A DNA stretch of 64,000 nt from Deltaproteobacteria bacterium (GCA_017302795.1 JAFLCB010000015.1:1-64000); one strand, 5' to 3'; shown: positions 27,727 through 37,360, counted from the stretch's first letter. The notes: generated by a model not told the origin, from the sequence alone. A program made the numbers and translations.

Positions 27727-28218
27727 ATGAGTAGCCTCGGTATCGACGAAGTCGTAGCGCTAAACGCCTTGATTGTCACGGCGATTGGGCTTTCGCTTGC
27801 CTTCGGTCGACGAGAACGTAAAACGGGTCCCTTGGACCTCGGTGCACCACGACGTCTGACGGCGGTCGACGAATTGGGCTCTCAAACTGGGCGCAAAGAG
27901 TCTTCCAAGGCGATGACTTCTTCAATCCCGCCATTGCGAAATCGGACTAACTCCTCACGCGGGCACGAAATAGGAGATTACGGTGCGGCGGCTCTTAGGC
28001 GTTTGGAAGAGGAAGACCGTGCGACATCTCGGCAGCTCAACGTGTTTTTCAATTGGAATGGTCACACTTGGGACGCATTTGAAGTGCTTGGTGTTCCAGC
28101 CGGTGCATCGCGAGAATCTGTGATTCAGGCATTTCACCACGCCCGCGCGAAGAGTCCCGATTCGATTGCCTTTCTGCAGGCGGCCGCCGACGCCATCCTA
28201 AAAGGGCGCAAAGCTTAG
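27727..28218 (+). CDS. Membrane-anchored J-domain-like protein without HPD
   Basis: A 163-residue protein with one N-terminal helix (about 9-27), a basic disordered middle and a C-terminal region that follows the J-domain pattern: WDAFEVLGVPAGASRESVIQ, then AFHHARAKSPDSIAFLQAAA. In J-domains the loop between helices II and III holds HPD, which activates DnaK; here it is absent (HHARAKSPD). So it is either a very degenerate J-protein or a J-like adaptor. No chaperone gene is nearby. Its stop is followed by another secreted-protein gene. Confidence 0.75.
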   Translation: MSSLGIDEVVALNALIVTAIGLSLAFGRRERKTGPLDLGAPRRLTAVDELGSQTGRKESSKAMTSSIPPLRNRTNSSRGHEIGDYGAAALRRLEEEDRATSRQLNVFFNWNGHTWDAFEVLGVPAGASRESVIQAFHHARAKSPDSIAFLQAAADAILKGRKA

Positions 28219-28321
28219 GTCTAAAACATCGCCCCGCACATGCATTGCAGTGCTCAGGTCCCAAATGTGGGATTCCGAGAAAAGCGTTCGCGAGCGCCAA
28301 TTTAGTCAGGTTTGGTCAGGA

Positions 28322-29041
28322 ATGACTGTTTTTTCAATGCCCTTTCTGGGCAAGTTCCTGGCATTTTTTGGGGCTCTGGTGGTGTTGGCAGCAAGCCCTG
28401 CTGCCCCAGCATCGTCTGTCGGACCATTCGAGTTTCGCAGTCAACGCAGCGTGGATTTTCAAAAACCACCCTACAAAACGGGCATCAAGGTGAAATGTGA
28501 AGCGGCGTTCGCGGGGAACTTTTCTTCCGTATCAGAGGTGCGCCTGGCCGTGCGAGAGGCAGGGCCACTGGTTGAGCAAAAACTGATTGATCAGGTCTTA
28601 ATGAGAATGCCTCTGGCCACGCGTCAAGAGCTTGAAGCGCACTTTAATCTGTCTTGTGCCGTCTGTAGGGGCGCCTCGTTTTTGATGGTTCCACAGTTGG
28701 ACGTGCAGGGAATTCGACTGGATATTACGCCCGTGCTCACCCCTTGGATTCCAGCCATTCAAAGTAGTCACATTTACCTGACACATCAGAATTATTTCGG
28801 TCTCGGACAGCACTTGATAATCGATCCGACAATTCGTCAGTTTTTTTCTTCTACGATGAGCCGGGAAGATCTGCATAAAAAAATACCACAGGTTTTTGTT
28901 GGTACAGCAGCCGAACTAGAGGCCTTGTTTTTGCGCCATTTTCTTCCATCAGAGCAAGGCCTCAATATGAAGGCTCCTGAGCTAGTACCGTACTATCTGC
29001 ATCCCGATCCGATCGACTACCTGCTCGATCCCTCCGCTTAA
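28322..29041 (+). CDS. Secreted hypothetical protein with CxxC
   Basis: A protein of 239 residues from the ATG at 28322, chosen because it gives a clean signal peptide (MPFLGKFLAFFGALVVLAAS, cleavage near APASS); an upstream in-frame GTG at 28250 adds 24 hydrophilic residues. The mature part has a CAVC motif near residue 114 and ends in HPDPIDYLLDPSA. I do not know the family. The ribosome site is weak (TCAGGA directly before the ATG). It stands alone between the J-like gene and glyQS. Confidence 0.75.
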   Translation: MTVFSMPFLGKFLAFFGALVVLAASPAAPASSVGPFEFRSQRSVDFQKPPYKTGIKVKCEAAFAGNFSSVSEVRLAVREAGPLVEQKLIDQVLMRMPLATRQELEAHFNLSCAVCRGASFLMVPQLDVQGIRLDITPVLTPWIPAIQSSHIYLTHQNYFGLGQHLIIDPTIRQFFSSTMSREDLHKKIPQVFVGTAAELEALFLRHFLPSEQGLNMKAPELVPYYLHPDPIDYLLDPSA

Positions 29042-29183
29042 CCCGGCACGCAGCGTGTCGTATTGCAAATTTCAAAAGTATATTCGCTCGTCCCACGTTT
29101 GACGAAGGCACCTCTAAGGTTGCAATTTAGGGCATCTGACAAACTGGGCCAAGTATCGGGCTCCGCACAAAGGACGAACTCTG

Positions 29184-30590
29184 ATGTCTGCCACCACTCC
29201 AACCGCTACAAAGCCAGCTGACGCTTCGACTTCAGCTTGTGATTCCGTAAAACGTCTTTCTGATTTAGCGACAATGGTCTCATTGTCGAAAAGGCGGGGT
29301 TTTGTTTTTCAGTCGAGTGAAATTTACGGGGGCTTAAATTCGTGCTGGGATTATGGCCCGCTTGGCGCGCAGCTAAAAATGAATGTTAAAAAAGCATGGT
29401 GGAACTCGATGGTCCGTCGCGACGATGTCGTCGGTCTTGATGCTGCCATTTTGATGCACCCGACAGTTTGGAAAGCGTCAGGCCATGTCGATGGCTTCAG
29501 CGATCCATTGGTCGACTGCAAAGATTGTAAGACTCGTTTCCGGGCCGACAACACCGACAGTTACCTCAAAGACAAGAAGTGCCCCAGCTGCGGATCGAAA
29601 AATCTGACCGAGGAACGAAAGTTCAATCTCATGTTTAAAACTCACATGGGACCAACGGAAGACGCTGGAGCTGTCGTGTACTTGCGTCCGGAAACGGCGC
29701 AAGGCCATTACGTGAATTACGAAAACGTTCTGACAAGTTCGCGCAAGAAAATTCCTTTCGGAATCGCGGCGATAGGCAAATCGTTTCGAAACGAAATCAC
29801 TCCTGGTAATTTTATTTTCCGCACGCGCGAATTCGAACAGATGGAGATGCAATACTTTGTAAAGCCTGGCCAAGATGCCGAGTGGTACGAAAAATGGCGC
29901 GAAGCGCGCTGGGCTTTTTATAAAAAAATCGGCATTCGCGAAGAGAACCTTCGTTGGAAACCGCACGGTCCAGACGAACTCGCTCACTACGCAAAAGCGG
30001 CTGTCGATGTTCAGTATCTCTTTCCGTTTGGCTGGCAAGAACTTGAAGGCGTTCACAACCGTGGTGACTTCGATCTCACTCAGCACGCTAAATTCAGTGG
30101 GAAGAAACTTGATTACTTCGAAGAAGCGACGAAAGAGCGCTACGTCCCGTATGCCATCGAAACGGCTGTTGGCTGCGATCGCTTGGTTTTGGTCGTCATG
30201 TGCGATGCTTACCGCGAAGAGATCACGGTCGACGAAGAGTCAGGAAAACCAGATGTTCGCGTCGTCCTCGGTTTTCATCCAGAGCTAGCACCTGTGAAGG
30301 CCGCGATCTTGCCGCTTTCAAAAAAGGCAGAACTCCAAGGACCATCGATGAAACTTCGCGATGAACTTTCAGCGGAATTCGAAGTTCAGTACGACGATTC
30401 CCAGTCCATCGGTAAGCGCTATCGCCGCCAAGACGAAATCGGTACTCCATTTTGTATCACAGTCGATTTCGAAACTTTGAATGACCACAAAGTTACTGTT
30501 CGACATCGCGACACGATGACGCAGGATCGAGTCGCGCTGACGGAAGTCGCGAGCTTCGTTGCTCACGGGTTAAGAAACTTCGCAAAATAA
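29184..30590 (+). CDS. glyQS: Glycyl-tRNA synthetase, dimeric type
   Basis: The 468-residue class II synthetase is the alpha-2 (eukaryote- and archaea-like) glycyl-tRNA synthetase, not the bacterial alpha2-beta2 form. It begins with the family segment [18 protein letters not shown], has a zinc-ribbon insert with CKDC and CPSC pairs near 112-138, motif 2 in the [18 protein letters not shown] stretch, the glycine-specific [11 protein letters not shown], and motif 3 near [12 protein letters not shown]. The C-terminal anticodon-binding domain is present. The enzyme charges tRNA-Gly. AAAGGA lies upstream of the ATG. I see no T-box leader. Confidence 0.96.
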   Translation: MSATTPTATKPADASTSACDSVKRLSDLATMVSLSKRRGFVFQSSEIYGGLNSCWDYGPLGAQLKMNVKKAWWNSMVRRDDVVGLDAAILMHPTVWKASGHVDGFSDPLVDCKDCKTRFRADNTDSYLKDKKCPSCGSKNLTEERKFNLMFKTHMGPTEDAGAVVYLRPETAQGHYVNYENVLTSSRKKIPFGIAAIGKSFRNEITPGNFIFRTREFEQMEMQYFVKPGQDAEWYEKWREARWAFYKKIGIREENLRWKPHGPDELAHYAKAAVDVQYLFPFGWQELEGVHNRGDFDLTQHAKFSGKKLDYFEEATKERYVPYAIETAVGCDRLVLVVMCDAYREEITVDEESGKPDVRVVLGFHPELAPVKAAILPLSKKAELQGPSMKLRDELSAEFEVQYDDSQSIGKRYRRQDEIGTPFCITVDFETLNDHKVTVRHRDTMTQDRVALTEVASFVAHGLRNFAK

Positions 30591-30678
30591 TTTGATTGGG
30601 AAATGAGGTTTTTTCTTGGATTCCACAACTCAAACATCAAAAAGCGGCAAAAATGACGGCGGCGGGCAAGGCGGAAAA

Positions 30679-33372
30679 ATGACAGCGAAAAGTGTTTTCT
30701 TTTTCTCGGCCGGAGAGACCGATGGCAACTCTTCAATGAAGAACATCCTTGGCGGAAAAGGTGCGAACCTGGCCGAAATGACGTCACTTGGACTTCCGGT
30801 TCCGCCGGGCTTCACCGTGTCGACAGAAATGTGCCAAGCGTTTTTTGATGCGGGCGAGAAGCTTCCGGTAAGTTTAATCGCTTCAATTGAAGAGGCCCTC
30901 GCAAAGGTAGAAACGAAGATCGGTAAAAAATTTGGCGACAAAAAAAATCCGTTACTGGTTTCTGTTCGATCGGGCGCCCGCGCGTCGATGCCTGGTATGA
31001 TGGACACCATTTTGAACCTTGGCCTCAATGATGAAACTGTCGAGGGTTTGGCGGTCGCCAGCGGTAATCCTCGGTTTGCCTGGGATTCTTACCGTCGCTT
31101 CATACAAATGTACTCGGAAGTGGTCATGGGAATGAATGCGTCGTTCCTAGAAGTCACGATGGAGGACATGAAAGACGATAAGAGTTATAAGCTCGACACC
31201 GATCTCACCGCGGAAGACTTGAAAGTGCTTGTCGGTAAATTTAAAAAGCAAGTGACAGAAAGTACGGGACAAAAATTTCCGTCGGATCCCAAGGAACAAC
31301 TTTGGGGATCCGTATCGGCGGTCTTCAGATCGTGGAACACACCGCGGGCCATTTCTTACCGACAGCTGCACGGGATTCCTGCCGAATGGGGAACGGCCGT
31401 CAATGTTCAGTCGATGGTTTTTGGCAATATGGGAACCGATTCTGCAACAGGTGTTGCATTCACCAGAAACCCGTCCACTGGCGAAAGCCTGTTTTATGGG
31501 GAGTATTTGATCAATGCGCAAGGGGAAGACGTCGTCGCTGGAATTCGTACACCAATTCCAATCATGGCAAGCGAGGCTGGGCTAGCTGGCATGAAGGGCG
31601 AATCGCTCGAAGAGAAATTGCCGCTGGCTTTTAAGGATCTTGTAACCAATTACAAACTTCTCGAGAAACACTACCGCGATATGCAAGACATTGAGTTCAC
31701 CATTGAGCGCGGTAAACTTTGGATGTTGCAAACGCGCACAGGCAAACGAACAGCGAAAGCAGCGTTGAAAATTGCCTGCGACATGATCGACGAAAAACTG
31801 ATTTCGGTGGACGAGGCGATGATGCGAATTGAAGCCAAGTCACTAGATCAATTGCTTCATCCAACACTTGATCCGAAAGCAAAGAAAACTCTTTTAACGA
31901 AAGCGCTACCTGCTTCTCCTGGTGGATCGACAGGCAAAATTGTTTTCTCAAGTGAAGAAGCCGTCGAATGGAAAGAGCGCGGCGAAAAAGTAATTTTGGC
32001 TCGCATCGAAACTTCGCCGGAAGACATTCTTGGGATGGTCGCCGCGCAAGGAATTTTGACTTCACGAGGGGGAATGACTTCGCACGCTGCGGTCGTCGCG
32101 CGTGGCATGGGAAAATGCTGTGTCGCAGGTGCCGGTGAAGTGGCGATCGACTATAGTTTAGAAACGCTACGTGTGAACGGTTACGTTCTAAAAAAGGGCG
32201 ATTTGATTACCTTGGATGGTTCGACAGGCGAAGTTTTCCTGGGCGAAGTGAAAACGGTCGAGCCAGAACTTTCGGGTGAGTTTGACCGAATCATGAAGTT
32301 CGCTGATTCGAGACGCACAATGAAGATTCGTGCGAACGCCGACACGCCTAAGGACGCAGTGACAGCAAGAGGCTTTGGCGCAGAGGGCATCGGTCTTTGT
32401 CGCACGGAACATATGTTTTTCGGTGCAGATCGTATTGATGCCGTTCGCGAAATGATTGTGGCAGAAACACGTGCCGAGCGCGAACTGGCCTTAGAGAAGC
32501 TCTTGCCGATGCAGCGATCAGATTTCCTTGAGCTATTTAAAACAATGAAGGGTTATCCGGTAACAATTCGGTTGTTGGATCCGCCACTGCATGAGTTCGT
32601 TCCACACTCCGACGACGAAATCCGAACTCTGGCGAAAACGCTGAAAATGGATTTTGAAAAGCTTAAGGTTCGCGTCAAAGGTCTTCATGAATTTAACCCC
32701 ATGCTGGGACACCGCGGGTGTCGGCTTGCAATCACGTACCCAGAGATCTATCAAATGCAAACTCGAGCGATCGCAGAAGCGGCGGCGGAGCTCGTGAAGT
32801 CTGGAATGGCGTTGATTCCGGAGGTAATGATTCCACTGATTGGAACAGCGAAGGAGCTTGAAATACTTCGTGCGCAATCAGAAAAAGAGATTCTTGATGT
32901 TCAAAAAGAAACTGGCGTGAAGTTCGACTACTTGATCGGCACAATGATTGAGCTTCCGCGAGCGGCGTTAACGGCTGACGAAATTGCCGACTACGCGGAC
33001 TTCTTTAGCTTTGGAACCAACGATCTCACACAGACGGCGTTAGGGCTGTCTCGGGATGATTCTGGTCGATTTCTTTCGACCTACGTCAACGAAGGGATCT
33101 ACAAACAAGATCCTTTCGTCTCGATTGATCAAGGTGGGGTTGGAAAGCTTGTTACGATGGCTACGACACTCGGGCGCAGTGTAAAATCGGGATTGAAAGT
33201 CGGAGTTTGTGGTGAGCACGGCGGAGATCCGGATTCGATTCAATTCTTCCAGAGTGCTGGCCTTGATTATGTCAGCTGTTCGCCTTATCGCGTGCCTATT
33301 GCACGGTTGGCGGCTGCACAAGCTGCGATTGCGCAAAAGTCCGGCGGTAAAGCTGGAAGCGGGATGCACTGA
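30679..33372 (+). CDS. ppdK: Pyruvate, phosphate dikinase
   Basis: The 897-residue enzyme interconverts pyruvate, ATP and phosphate with PEP, AMP and pyrophosphate. Its order is the N-terminal ATP-grasp domain (GGKGANLAEMTSLGLPVPPG), the central phosphohistidine domain (GGMTSHAAVVARGMGK) and the C-terminal PEP/pyruvate TIM barrel with the catalytic cysteine in GVCGEHGGDP. I start at the ATG at 30679 because it gives the usual N terminus (VFFFSAGE) and has GGCGGA before it; an upstream TTG at 30616 would add 21 polar residues. The stop overlaps the next start (TGATG). It follows glyQS closely. Confidence 0.96.
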   Translation: MTAKSVFFFSAGETDGNSSMKNILGGKGANLAEMTSLGLPVPPGFTVSTEMCQAFFDAGEKLPVSLIASIEEALAKVETKIGKKFGDKKNPLLVSVRSGARASMPGMMDTILNLGLNDETVEGLAVASGNPRFAWDSYRRFIQMYSEVVMGMNASFLEVTMEDMKDDKSYKLDTDLTAEDLKVLVGKFKKQVTESTGQKFPSDPKEQLWGSVSAVFRSWNTPRAISYRQLHGIPAEWGTAVNVQSMVFGNMGTDSATGVAFTRNPSTGESLFYGEYLINAQGEDVVAGIRTPIPIMASEAGLAGMKGESLEEKLPLAFKDLVTNYKLLEKHYRDMQDIEFTIERGKLWMLQTRTGKRTAKAALKIACDMIDEKLISVDEAMMRIEAKSLDQLLHPTLDPKAKKTLLTKALPASPGGSTGKIVFSSEEAVEWKERGEKVILARIETSPEDILGMVAAQGILTSRGGMTSHAAVVARGMGKCCVAGAGEVAIDYSLETLRVNGYVLKKGDLITLDGSTGEVFLGEVKTVEPELSGEFDRIMKFADSRRTMKIRANADTPKDAVTARGFGAEGIGLCRTEHMFFGADRIDAVREMIVAETRAERELALEKLLPMQRSDFLELFKTMKGYPVTIRLLDPPLHEFVPHSDDEIRTLAKTLKMDFEKLKVRVKGLHEFNPMLGHRGCRLAITYPEIYQMQTRAIAEAAAELVKSGMALIPEVMIPLIGTAKELEILRAQSEKEILDVQKETGVKFDYLIGTMIELPRAALTADEIADYADFFSFGTNDLTQTALGLSRDDSGRFLSTYVNEGIYKQDPFVSIDQGGVGKLVTMATTLGRSVKSGLKVGVCGEHGGDPDSIQFFQSAGLDYVSCSPYRVPIARLAAAQAAIAQKSGGKAGSGMH

Positions 33373-33734
33373 TGAAAAAACAGTTTTGGATCGCTTCAGT
33401 CGCAATTGCGACCATTGGTCTCGCCACGGTGTTGCTGCTTCCGCAGTTTAAACAGCAGCAATTGAAATCGGATTTAAACCTTCTTTGCTCTGCACATGAG
33501 CGCGCTGAAGTTTCGATGAAAGAAAAGGGCATTGATCGGATTGATCCCGAGATAACAGTAAAGATGTGGACCGAAATTGAAGCCGGTATGAAGCATCCGG
33601 ACATGATTTTGGCGGTGAGGGCGATCGCGAATGCGTCGCCCGAAATCAAATATTCGTTGTATCAGCAGGCTGCTGCGGAAAGCGGCCAACCCGGCTGGGA
33701 ATGTCCAGCAGTTCAACGCCTGATTGGCTTGTAG
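33372..33734 (+). CDS. Small membrane-anchored hypothetical protein
   Basis: This 120-residue protein has an N-terminal hydrophobic helix (about 5-25) and a soluble helical domain with two cysteines (NLLCSAHERAE and GWECPAVQRL). The start overlaps the ppdK stop, so it is translationally coupled to it. I do not recognise the family; the position of the cysteines suggests a periplasmic disulfide. The last 89 bases overlap the 3' end of a convergent broken gene. Confidence 0.8.
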   Translation: MKKQFWIASVAIATIGLATVLLLPQFKQQQLKSDLNLLCSAHERAEVSMKEKGIDRIDPEITVKMWTEIEAGMKHPDMILAVRAIANASPEIKYSLYQQAAAESGQPGWECPAVQRLIGL

Positions 33735-34462
33735 GCTCTGCGGGACAAGGGTTGATGAACGTTCCGTGTAAGCGGTCCCAAATGTTCGTATACAGACCAT
33801 AGTTACCATGGACATTAAAGTGGTGAAAGCCGTGCACAGTTGGAGAGTTTAAGAGATTAAACGGTAATTTCGAACGAAGGGGTTCACGCACCCAATCGTA
33901 GTTTCCATGGCCATAGACGTTGTTGAAAAATGCAATGAAAGTGAAGACCACGTAGGCTGTGGGATGAATCGGAAACATGAACGGAAAAGCCATGGCAATG
34001 AGGACGTTGATCACTGTTTCGATACCGTGGAATGACTGGGAAGTGAGTGGCGTGGTTACCCGACTTCGGTGATGGATCGCATGGTAGCGCGCAAATAATG
34101 GCTTTAGGTGAAGCAGTCGGTGTGTCCAATAAAAATAGATGTCATTGATGACCACCATTTAAAATATTGAAAAGTAAAAATAGCCCCAGCCATATTTGTC
34201 GACATCGGTGTAGACGAAGCCAAGGCTTTCTTCTTTGGCGATGTAGAAATTCAATCCCCCCCAAACCGAAGATGAAGGTCGTAAGAAGGGCATACTTTAA
34301 TTCGAATCCGATTTGTCCACGAAAAACACTTTGCGGATTCACCAGGAAACCAGAAACGCGGTTTTTTAATGCGACCCAAGTCGCAAAGTAATAACCGCCC
34401 GCTATGATTACATAACGGGCTGCAAGTACGCCAACGATCGTGAGGTACTTTTCAAGAAGCAT
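33646..34462 (-). pseudogene. Broken fatty-acid hydroxylase / sterol desaturase family gene
   Basis: Two minus-strand frames together make one protein of the fatty acid hydroxylase superfamily. The first (from 34462) has a membrane N terminus; the second holds the di-iron histidine motifs HRLLH, HAIHHRS and HGFHHFNVHG. They are separated by a shift in a run of seven G (minus strand; 34256-34262). Removing one G restores GLNFYIAKEESLGFVYTDVDKYGWGYFY but that frame then meets TAA at 34161-34159, directly before the ATG that opens the second part. So two lesions break the gene. The histidine motifs themselves are intact. A read error could explain one lesion but hardly both. Confidence 0.75.
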
Positions 34463-35061
34463 TAGCAGGGTCCAGAATTTGTCAGTAGGATCTCGTAAAT
34501 CAGTCCGTTCTCTTCATCGACAATCAACAGTCCCATGAAACTGACTCCGCAATAGCCGGATGAACCACTTGTGAAGCCGAAGGTGACGCCGTTCATTTCG
34601 GAAAGCTCTTTCAAGATCACTTGGCCTAATCCACGGCGCCGAGCGGCCAGAACGCGGCCGTTGTCCCAATCATCATCCGAAGCAAATAGATCTTGAGCCG
34701 CTGGAAGCTTCATTGTGCCCCAAGCAGTCATATCTCCAAACTCAATATCCTTTGATTGAAGATCGCGAATGAATCCCTCTTCTTTTATGAATTCTTCTCG
34801 GTCGGAATAGCCGCTTCCTTCCATAGCGAGGTTAAGAATCATTTCGTCTCCGGTTTCACCGATTCCCGTAAGAACATTAAGTCCGTAGCCCATTGAAGCG
34901 AGTAAATCGACTTTTCGTGCGATTTCCTTTTTTCGCGCCTCTCCCTGAAGCGTCGCACCTGCATGGGGGCGGGCTTCTGCAACTAACTCTAAGGCAGGGG
35001 CAAACATTAAAAATGAAAAGACGGTTAGCAGGCTGATTGTTCGCAAAAATCCTGGGCCCAT
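34462..35061 (-). CDS. Secreted hypothetical protein
   Basis: A 199-residue protein from the ATG at 35061, chosen for AAGGAGC six bases upstream; an upstream in-frame start at 35127 adds 22 polar residues. The signal peptide (ISLLTVFSFLMFAPALELV) ends near AEARP. The mature region is acidic and ends with FTSGSSGYCGVSFMGLLIVD and a C-terminal cysteine. I do not recognise a family. Its stop overlaps the start of the broken hydroxylase gene by one base, so the two were probably co-transcribed. Confidence 0.8.
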   Translation of the reverse strand: MGPGFLRTISLLTVFSFLMFAPALELVAEARPHAGATLQGEARKKEIARKVDLLASMGYGLNVLTGIGETGDEMILNLAMEGSGYSDREEFIKEEGFIRDLQSKDIEFGDMTAWGTMKLPAAQDLFASDDDWDNGRVLAARRRGLGQVILKELSEMNGVTFGFTSGSSGYCGVSFMGLLIVDEENGLIYEILLTNSGPC

Positions 35062-35585
35062 AAATGCTCCTTGGAGGTTTATTTGACTGGACGTTTTGAG
35101 GACGGTGTTACCTCTTTTGTTCGACAATTTGTCGCCCTTCGGGATTCGACGCCTCGATTATGAAAACGATTCTGTAGAAACTCGATTTGCAGCGCTTGGT
35201 CAAAGCACCAATTTACATTTGAAACTTTGAGGCTCGAACGACCGGTCAAGGCGCAGTTTTTTTGCCAATCGTTTTTCCAGTCTATTTTCCGGGCCGTTTT
35301 CCGGCACTTAAATTTACCTGATTACCTTTCCGCTTATTGGTCTAGTCGATTGAGCGCGAATATCGACGCTGGCCTATTTTCAAAGAATAGAACTTTTTCG
35401 AAGCAAATCCATTCCCATTTTCTCGTGCGCACACGGCAACTTATTGGTTTCAGATAGCTTTCTGCGGTGTCAATTTCCGTCACTTGTAAAGCAGATGAAC
35501 AGATTCGCACAGTGATACCGTTTCTGGCACTGAGCTTGCGATCAATATCGGCTGATCCCAAGGTATGGGACCGGAGGAAAATAAT
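35062..35585. other. Intergenic region before the gliding cluster
   Basis: About 520 bases separating a minus-strand secreted-protein gene from the plus-strand motility cluster. It is AT-richer than its neighbours. Its right end holds a sigma-54-type promoter. A 76-codon plus-strand frame (35227-35457) is present but rich in F, S and R without a ribosome site; I do not count it as a gene. Upstream space here could hold enhancer sites for a sigma-54 activator. Confidence 0.5.
35525..35539 (+). promoter_or_regulatory. Sigma-54 (-24/-12) promoter for the gliding cluster
   Basis: TGGCAC at 35525-35530, a five-base spacer (TGAGC) and TTGC at 35536-35539 match the RpoN consensus TGGCAC-N5-TTGC exactly, including the invariant GG and GC. 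Transcription would start near 35551, giving a leader of about 35 bases before the AglR-like start at 35586. Expression would then need RpoN and an ATP-dependent enhancer-binding protein. Confidence 0.75.
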
Positions 35586-36260
35586 ATGTCGTCGTTCATT
35601 CAATCGATTTCTGAAGCATTTAGCCACGGTGGGTTCCTTATGTGGGCCATCGTTCCCGTCCACATCGTAACATTGGCAATCATCGCCGAACGCGTTTTGG
35701 CGCTTTATTTCCGTCGAGACTTGAACCAGAAAAAAGTCGTCCAAGTTTTCGAGGACGATATTAGAAAAGGCCATCTAGATAAGGTCATGTCGAAAGCGAA
35801 AGCCGCGGGCGACGAGCCAATCGCAGTTGTTGCTCTTGCCGGTGCGCAGGCCACAATGGATCTCGCTGGAAAAGAAGAAGTGCAGCTTCGTATGGACGAA
35901 GTCCTTCTCGAAGAACAATCTCGAATTGAAAAGCGAACCGGTTTCCTTGCGATGCTTGGAAACGTTGCGACTCTTCTCGGACTTCTTGGAACAATCACAG
36001 GTATGATCAAATCTTTCGCTGCGGTTGGAAACGCCAACGCGACGGAAAAAGCGGCTCTTCTTGCATCTGGTATTTCGGAAGCAATGAATGCGACCGCTTA
36101 CGGTCTGATTGTCGCTGTACCAGCCCTTGTGATGTACGCCGTTCTTCAGAATCGCACCAATGCTTTGTCGGACGATCTCAACAAAGCTGCTCTGCGGTTG
36201 TTCATTTGGCTGACCTACAATTACGAAACAGTTTCGGGTTCGAAACGAAAGTCGATGTAG
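35586..36260 (+). CDS. AglR/TolQ/ExbB-like proton channel
   Basis: The 224-residue protein has the MotA/TolQ/ExbB layout: one helix at about 12-35, a cytoplasmic loop and two helices at about 125-150 and 165-190 with LLGLLGTITGMIKSF and ISEAMNATAYGLIVAVPALV. In Myxococcus AglR is the TolQ-like part of the gliding motor with AglQ and AglS; the next two genes here are TolR-like, so the motor set is present. ATG at 35586 follows CCGGAGGAAAATAAT; an earlier ATG at 35565 overlaps the ribosome site. Confidence 0.9.
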   Translation: MSSFIQSISEAFSHGGFLMWAIVPVHIVTLAIIAERVLALYFRRDLNQKKVVQVFEDDIRKGHLDKVMSKAKAAGDEPIAVVALAGAQATMDLAGKEEVQLRMDEVLLEEQSRIEKRTGFLAMLGNVATLLGLLGTITGMIKSFAAVGNANATEKAALLASGISEAMNATAYGLIVAVPALVMYAVLQNRTNALSDDLNKAALRLFIWLTYNYETVSGSKRKSM

Positions 36261-36263
36261 ACC

Positions 36264-36752
36264 GTGGTTTCATCAGGCGGAAATCCTCACGCCAGAGGAA
36301 AAAAGAAAGAGCTCGACTTCGACCTCAACTTGATCCCGGCGATCGATTTGCTCTCGGTTTGTATCTGTTTCCTGCTTTTGACCGCTGTATGGATTCATCT
36401 AGGGTCCCTGAAGCTTGAACAAGGCACTGGCGAGACCAACGCAACGGGAGGAGTTAATCCTCCCTCGCTGTGGATTCAGGTTGCGCGCTCGGGTGATCTG
36501 ACGCTTTCGACTCGAGACCTTCCAGCGAACAGCCGAGGCCTTCAAGGGTCGGTGCTTAAGTCGCAAGGTCTGGGCAAAGTCGATCGCGAAAAGCTAGCGC
36601 AAGCTCTGGCGCTGATTCAACAAAAGATGCCTTCGATCGCAACTGTAATCGTTCGGCCGCAAACGAAAGTGCCCTATGGTGAAGTGATCGCGGTGATCGA
36701 TAAATTGAAAGCTGCCAAAGTCAAAGACGTAGGAATTTCTCCAGAAACGTAA
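36264..36752 (+). CDS. AglS/TolR/ExbD-like protein 1
   Basis: The 162-residue protein starts at GTG three bases after the TolQ-like gene. A basic N terminus (ARGKKKELDFDLNLIPAIDLL) leads into one membrane helix (about 25-47), then a periplasmic domain ending in VIAVIDKLKAAKVKDVGISPE, the TolR/ExbD fold. The Asp in PAIDLL is at the position of the proton-pathway aspartate of TolR/ExbD. It should pair with the TolQ-like channel to turn proton flow into periplasmic movement. Confidence 0.88.
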   Translation: MVSSGGNPHARGKKKELDFDLNLIPAIDLLSVCICFLLLTAVWIHLGSLKLEQGTGETNATGGVNPPSLWIQVARSGDLTLSTRDLPANSRGLQGSVLKSQGLGKVDREKLAQALALIQQKMPSIATVIVRPQTKVPYGEVIAVIDKLKAAKVKDVGISPET

Positions 36753-36781
36753 ACGAAATGTAGAGAGAGAGAAGGATTCGC

Positions 36782-37360
36782 ATGGGCCTCGCGAAGACAG
36801 ATAAAAAAATAGACTATTCTCAACCTCGACCGGCGAGTTTCATTCCGTCGCAAGGGCCAGCTATTGGTCTGCCGTCTCCGCTTGGCTCGGTTATGTCGGG
36901 CCAGAAATCTGGTGGCCGGAGGAAAAAGGACATGAGTACGCCGCTGTTGTTGACGGCCCTCGTGGATGCGTTTTCGATCCTGGTGATTTTCCTTCTGGTC
37001 CAAGTGTCTGGCGTACCGAATGACTTTGAAGCTCAGGATGGAATTAAGCTTCCGCAAGCCTCTGCTGTGGACATGAACACAGACCCTAACACGAAAGATG
37101 TTTTCAACTTGGTGATCACGAAACAGGGCTATGTCTTAAACGGTGAGACTCTTGGTTTATCTGATCTCAAGGCTCGCCTCATTCAGGCAGGTCGAGAGTC
37201 AAAAACTTCGCGATTAGTTATTCAAGCAGACGAAGCGGGTGACTTCGATCTTCTAACGCCGGTCCTAAGTTTAACTGCAGAAGCTGGAATCTCGAAGCTC
37301 GAGTTCGCAGTGCAGGCTGTCAACGTGTCTGCTAGTTCGCTCGCAGACGAAGGAACTTGA
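36782..37360 (+). CDS. AglV/TolR/ExbD-like protein 2
   Basis: A second TolR-like protein (192 residues) with an N-terminal extension of about 55 residues, the PLLLTALVDAFSILVIFLLV helix with the conserved Asp, and a periplasmic domain with SRLVIQADEAGDFDLLTPVL. Two TolR-like proteins beside one TolQ-like protein is the composition of the Myxococcus motor (AglS and AglQ with AglR). A purine-rich GAGAGAGAAGGA site precedes the ATG. The next gene begins within ten bases of its stop. Confidence 0.88.
   Translation: MGLAKTDKKIDYSQPRPASFIPSQGPAIGLPSPLGSVMSGQKSGGRRKKDMSTPLLLTALVDAFSILVIFLLVQVSGVPNDFEAQDGIKLPQASAVDMNTDPNTKDVFNLVITKQGYVLNGETLGLSDLKARLIQAGRESKTSRLVIQADEAGDFDLLTPVLSLTAEAGISKLEFAVQAVNVSASSLADEGT

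Noticed and set aside
29042-29183. T-box or other riboswitch before glyQS
   Set aside because: The 140-base leader shows no T-box sequence, no specifier stem and no terminator/antiterminator pair.
35227-35457. 76-codon plus-strand frame before the gliding cluster
   Set aside because: Rich in F, S and R, no Shine-Dalgarno sequence and no recognisable features in an AT-rich intergenic region.
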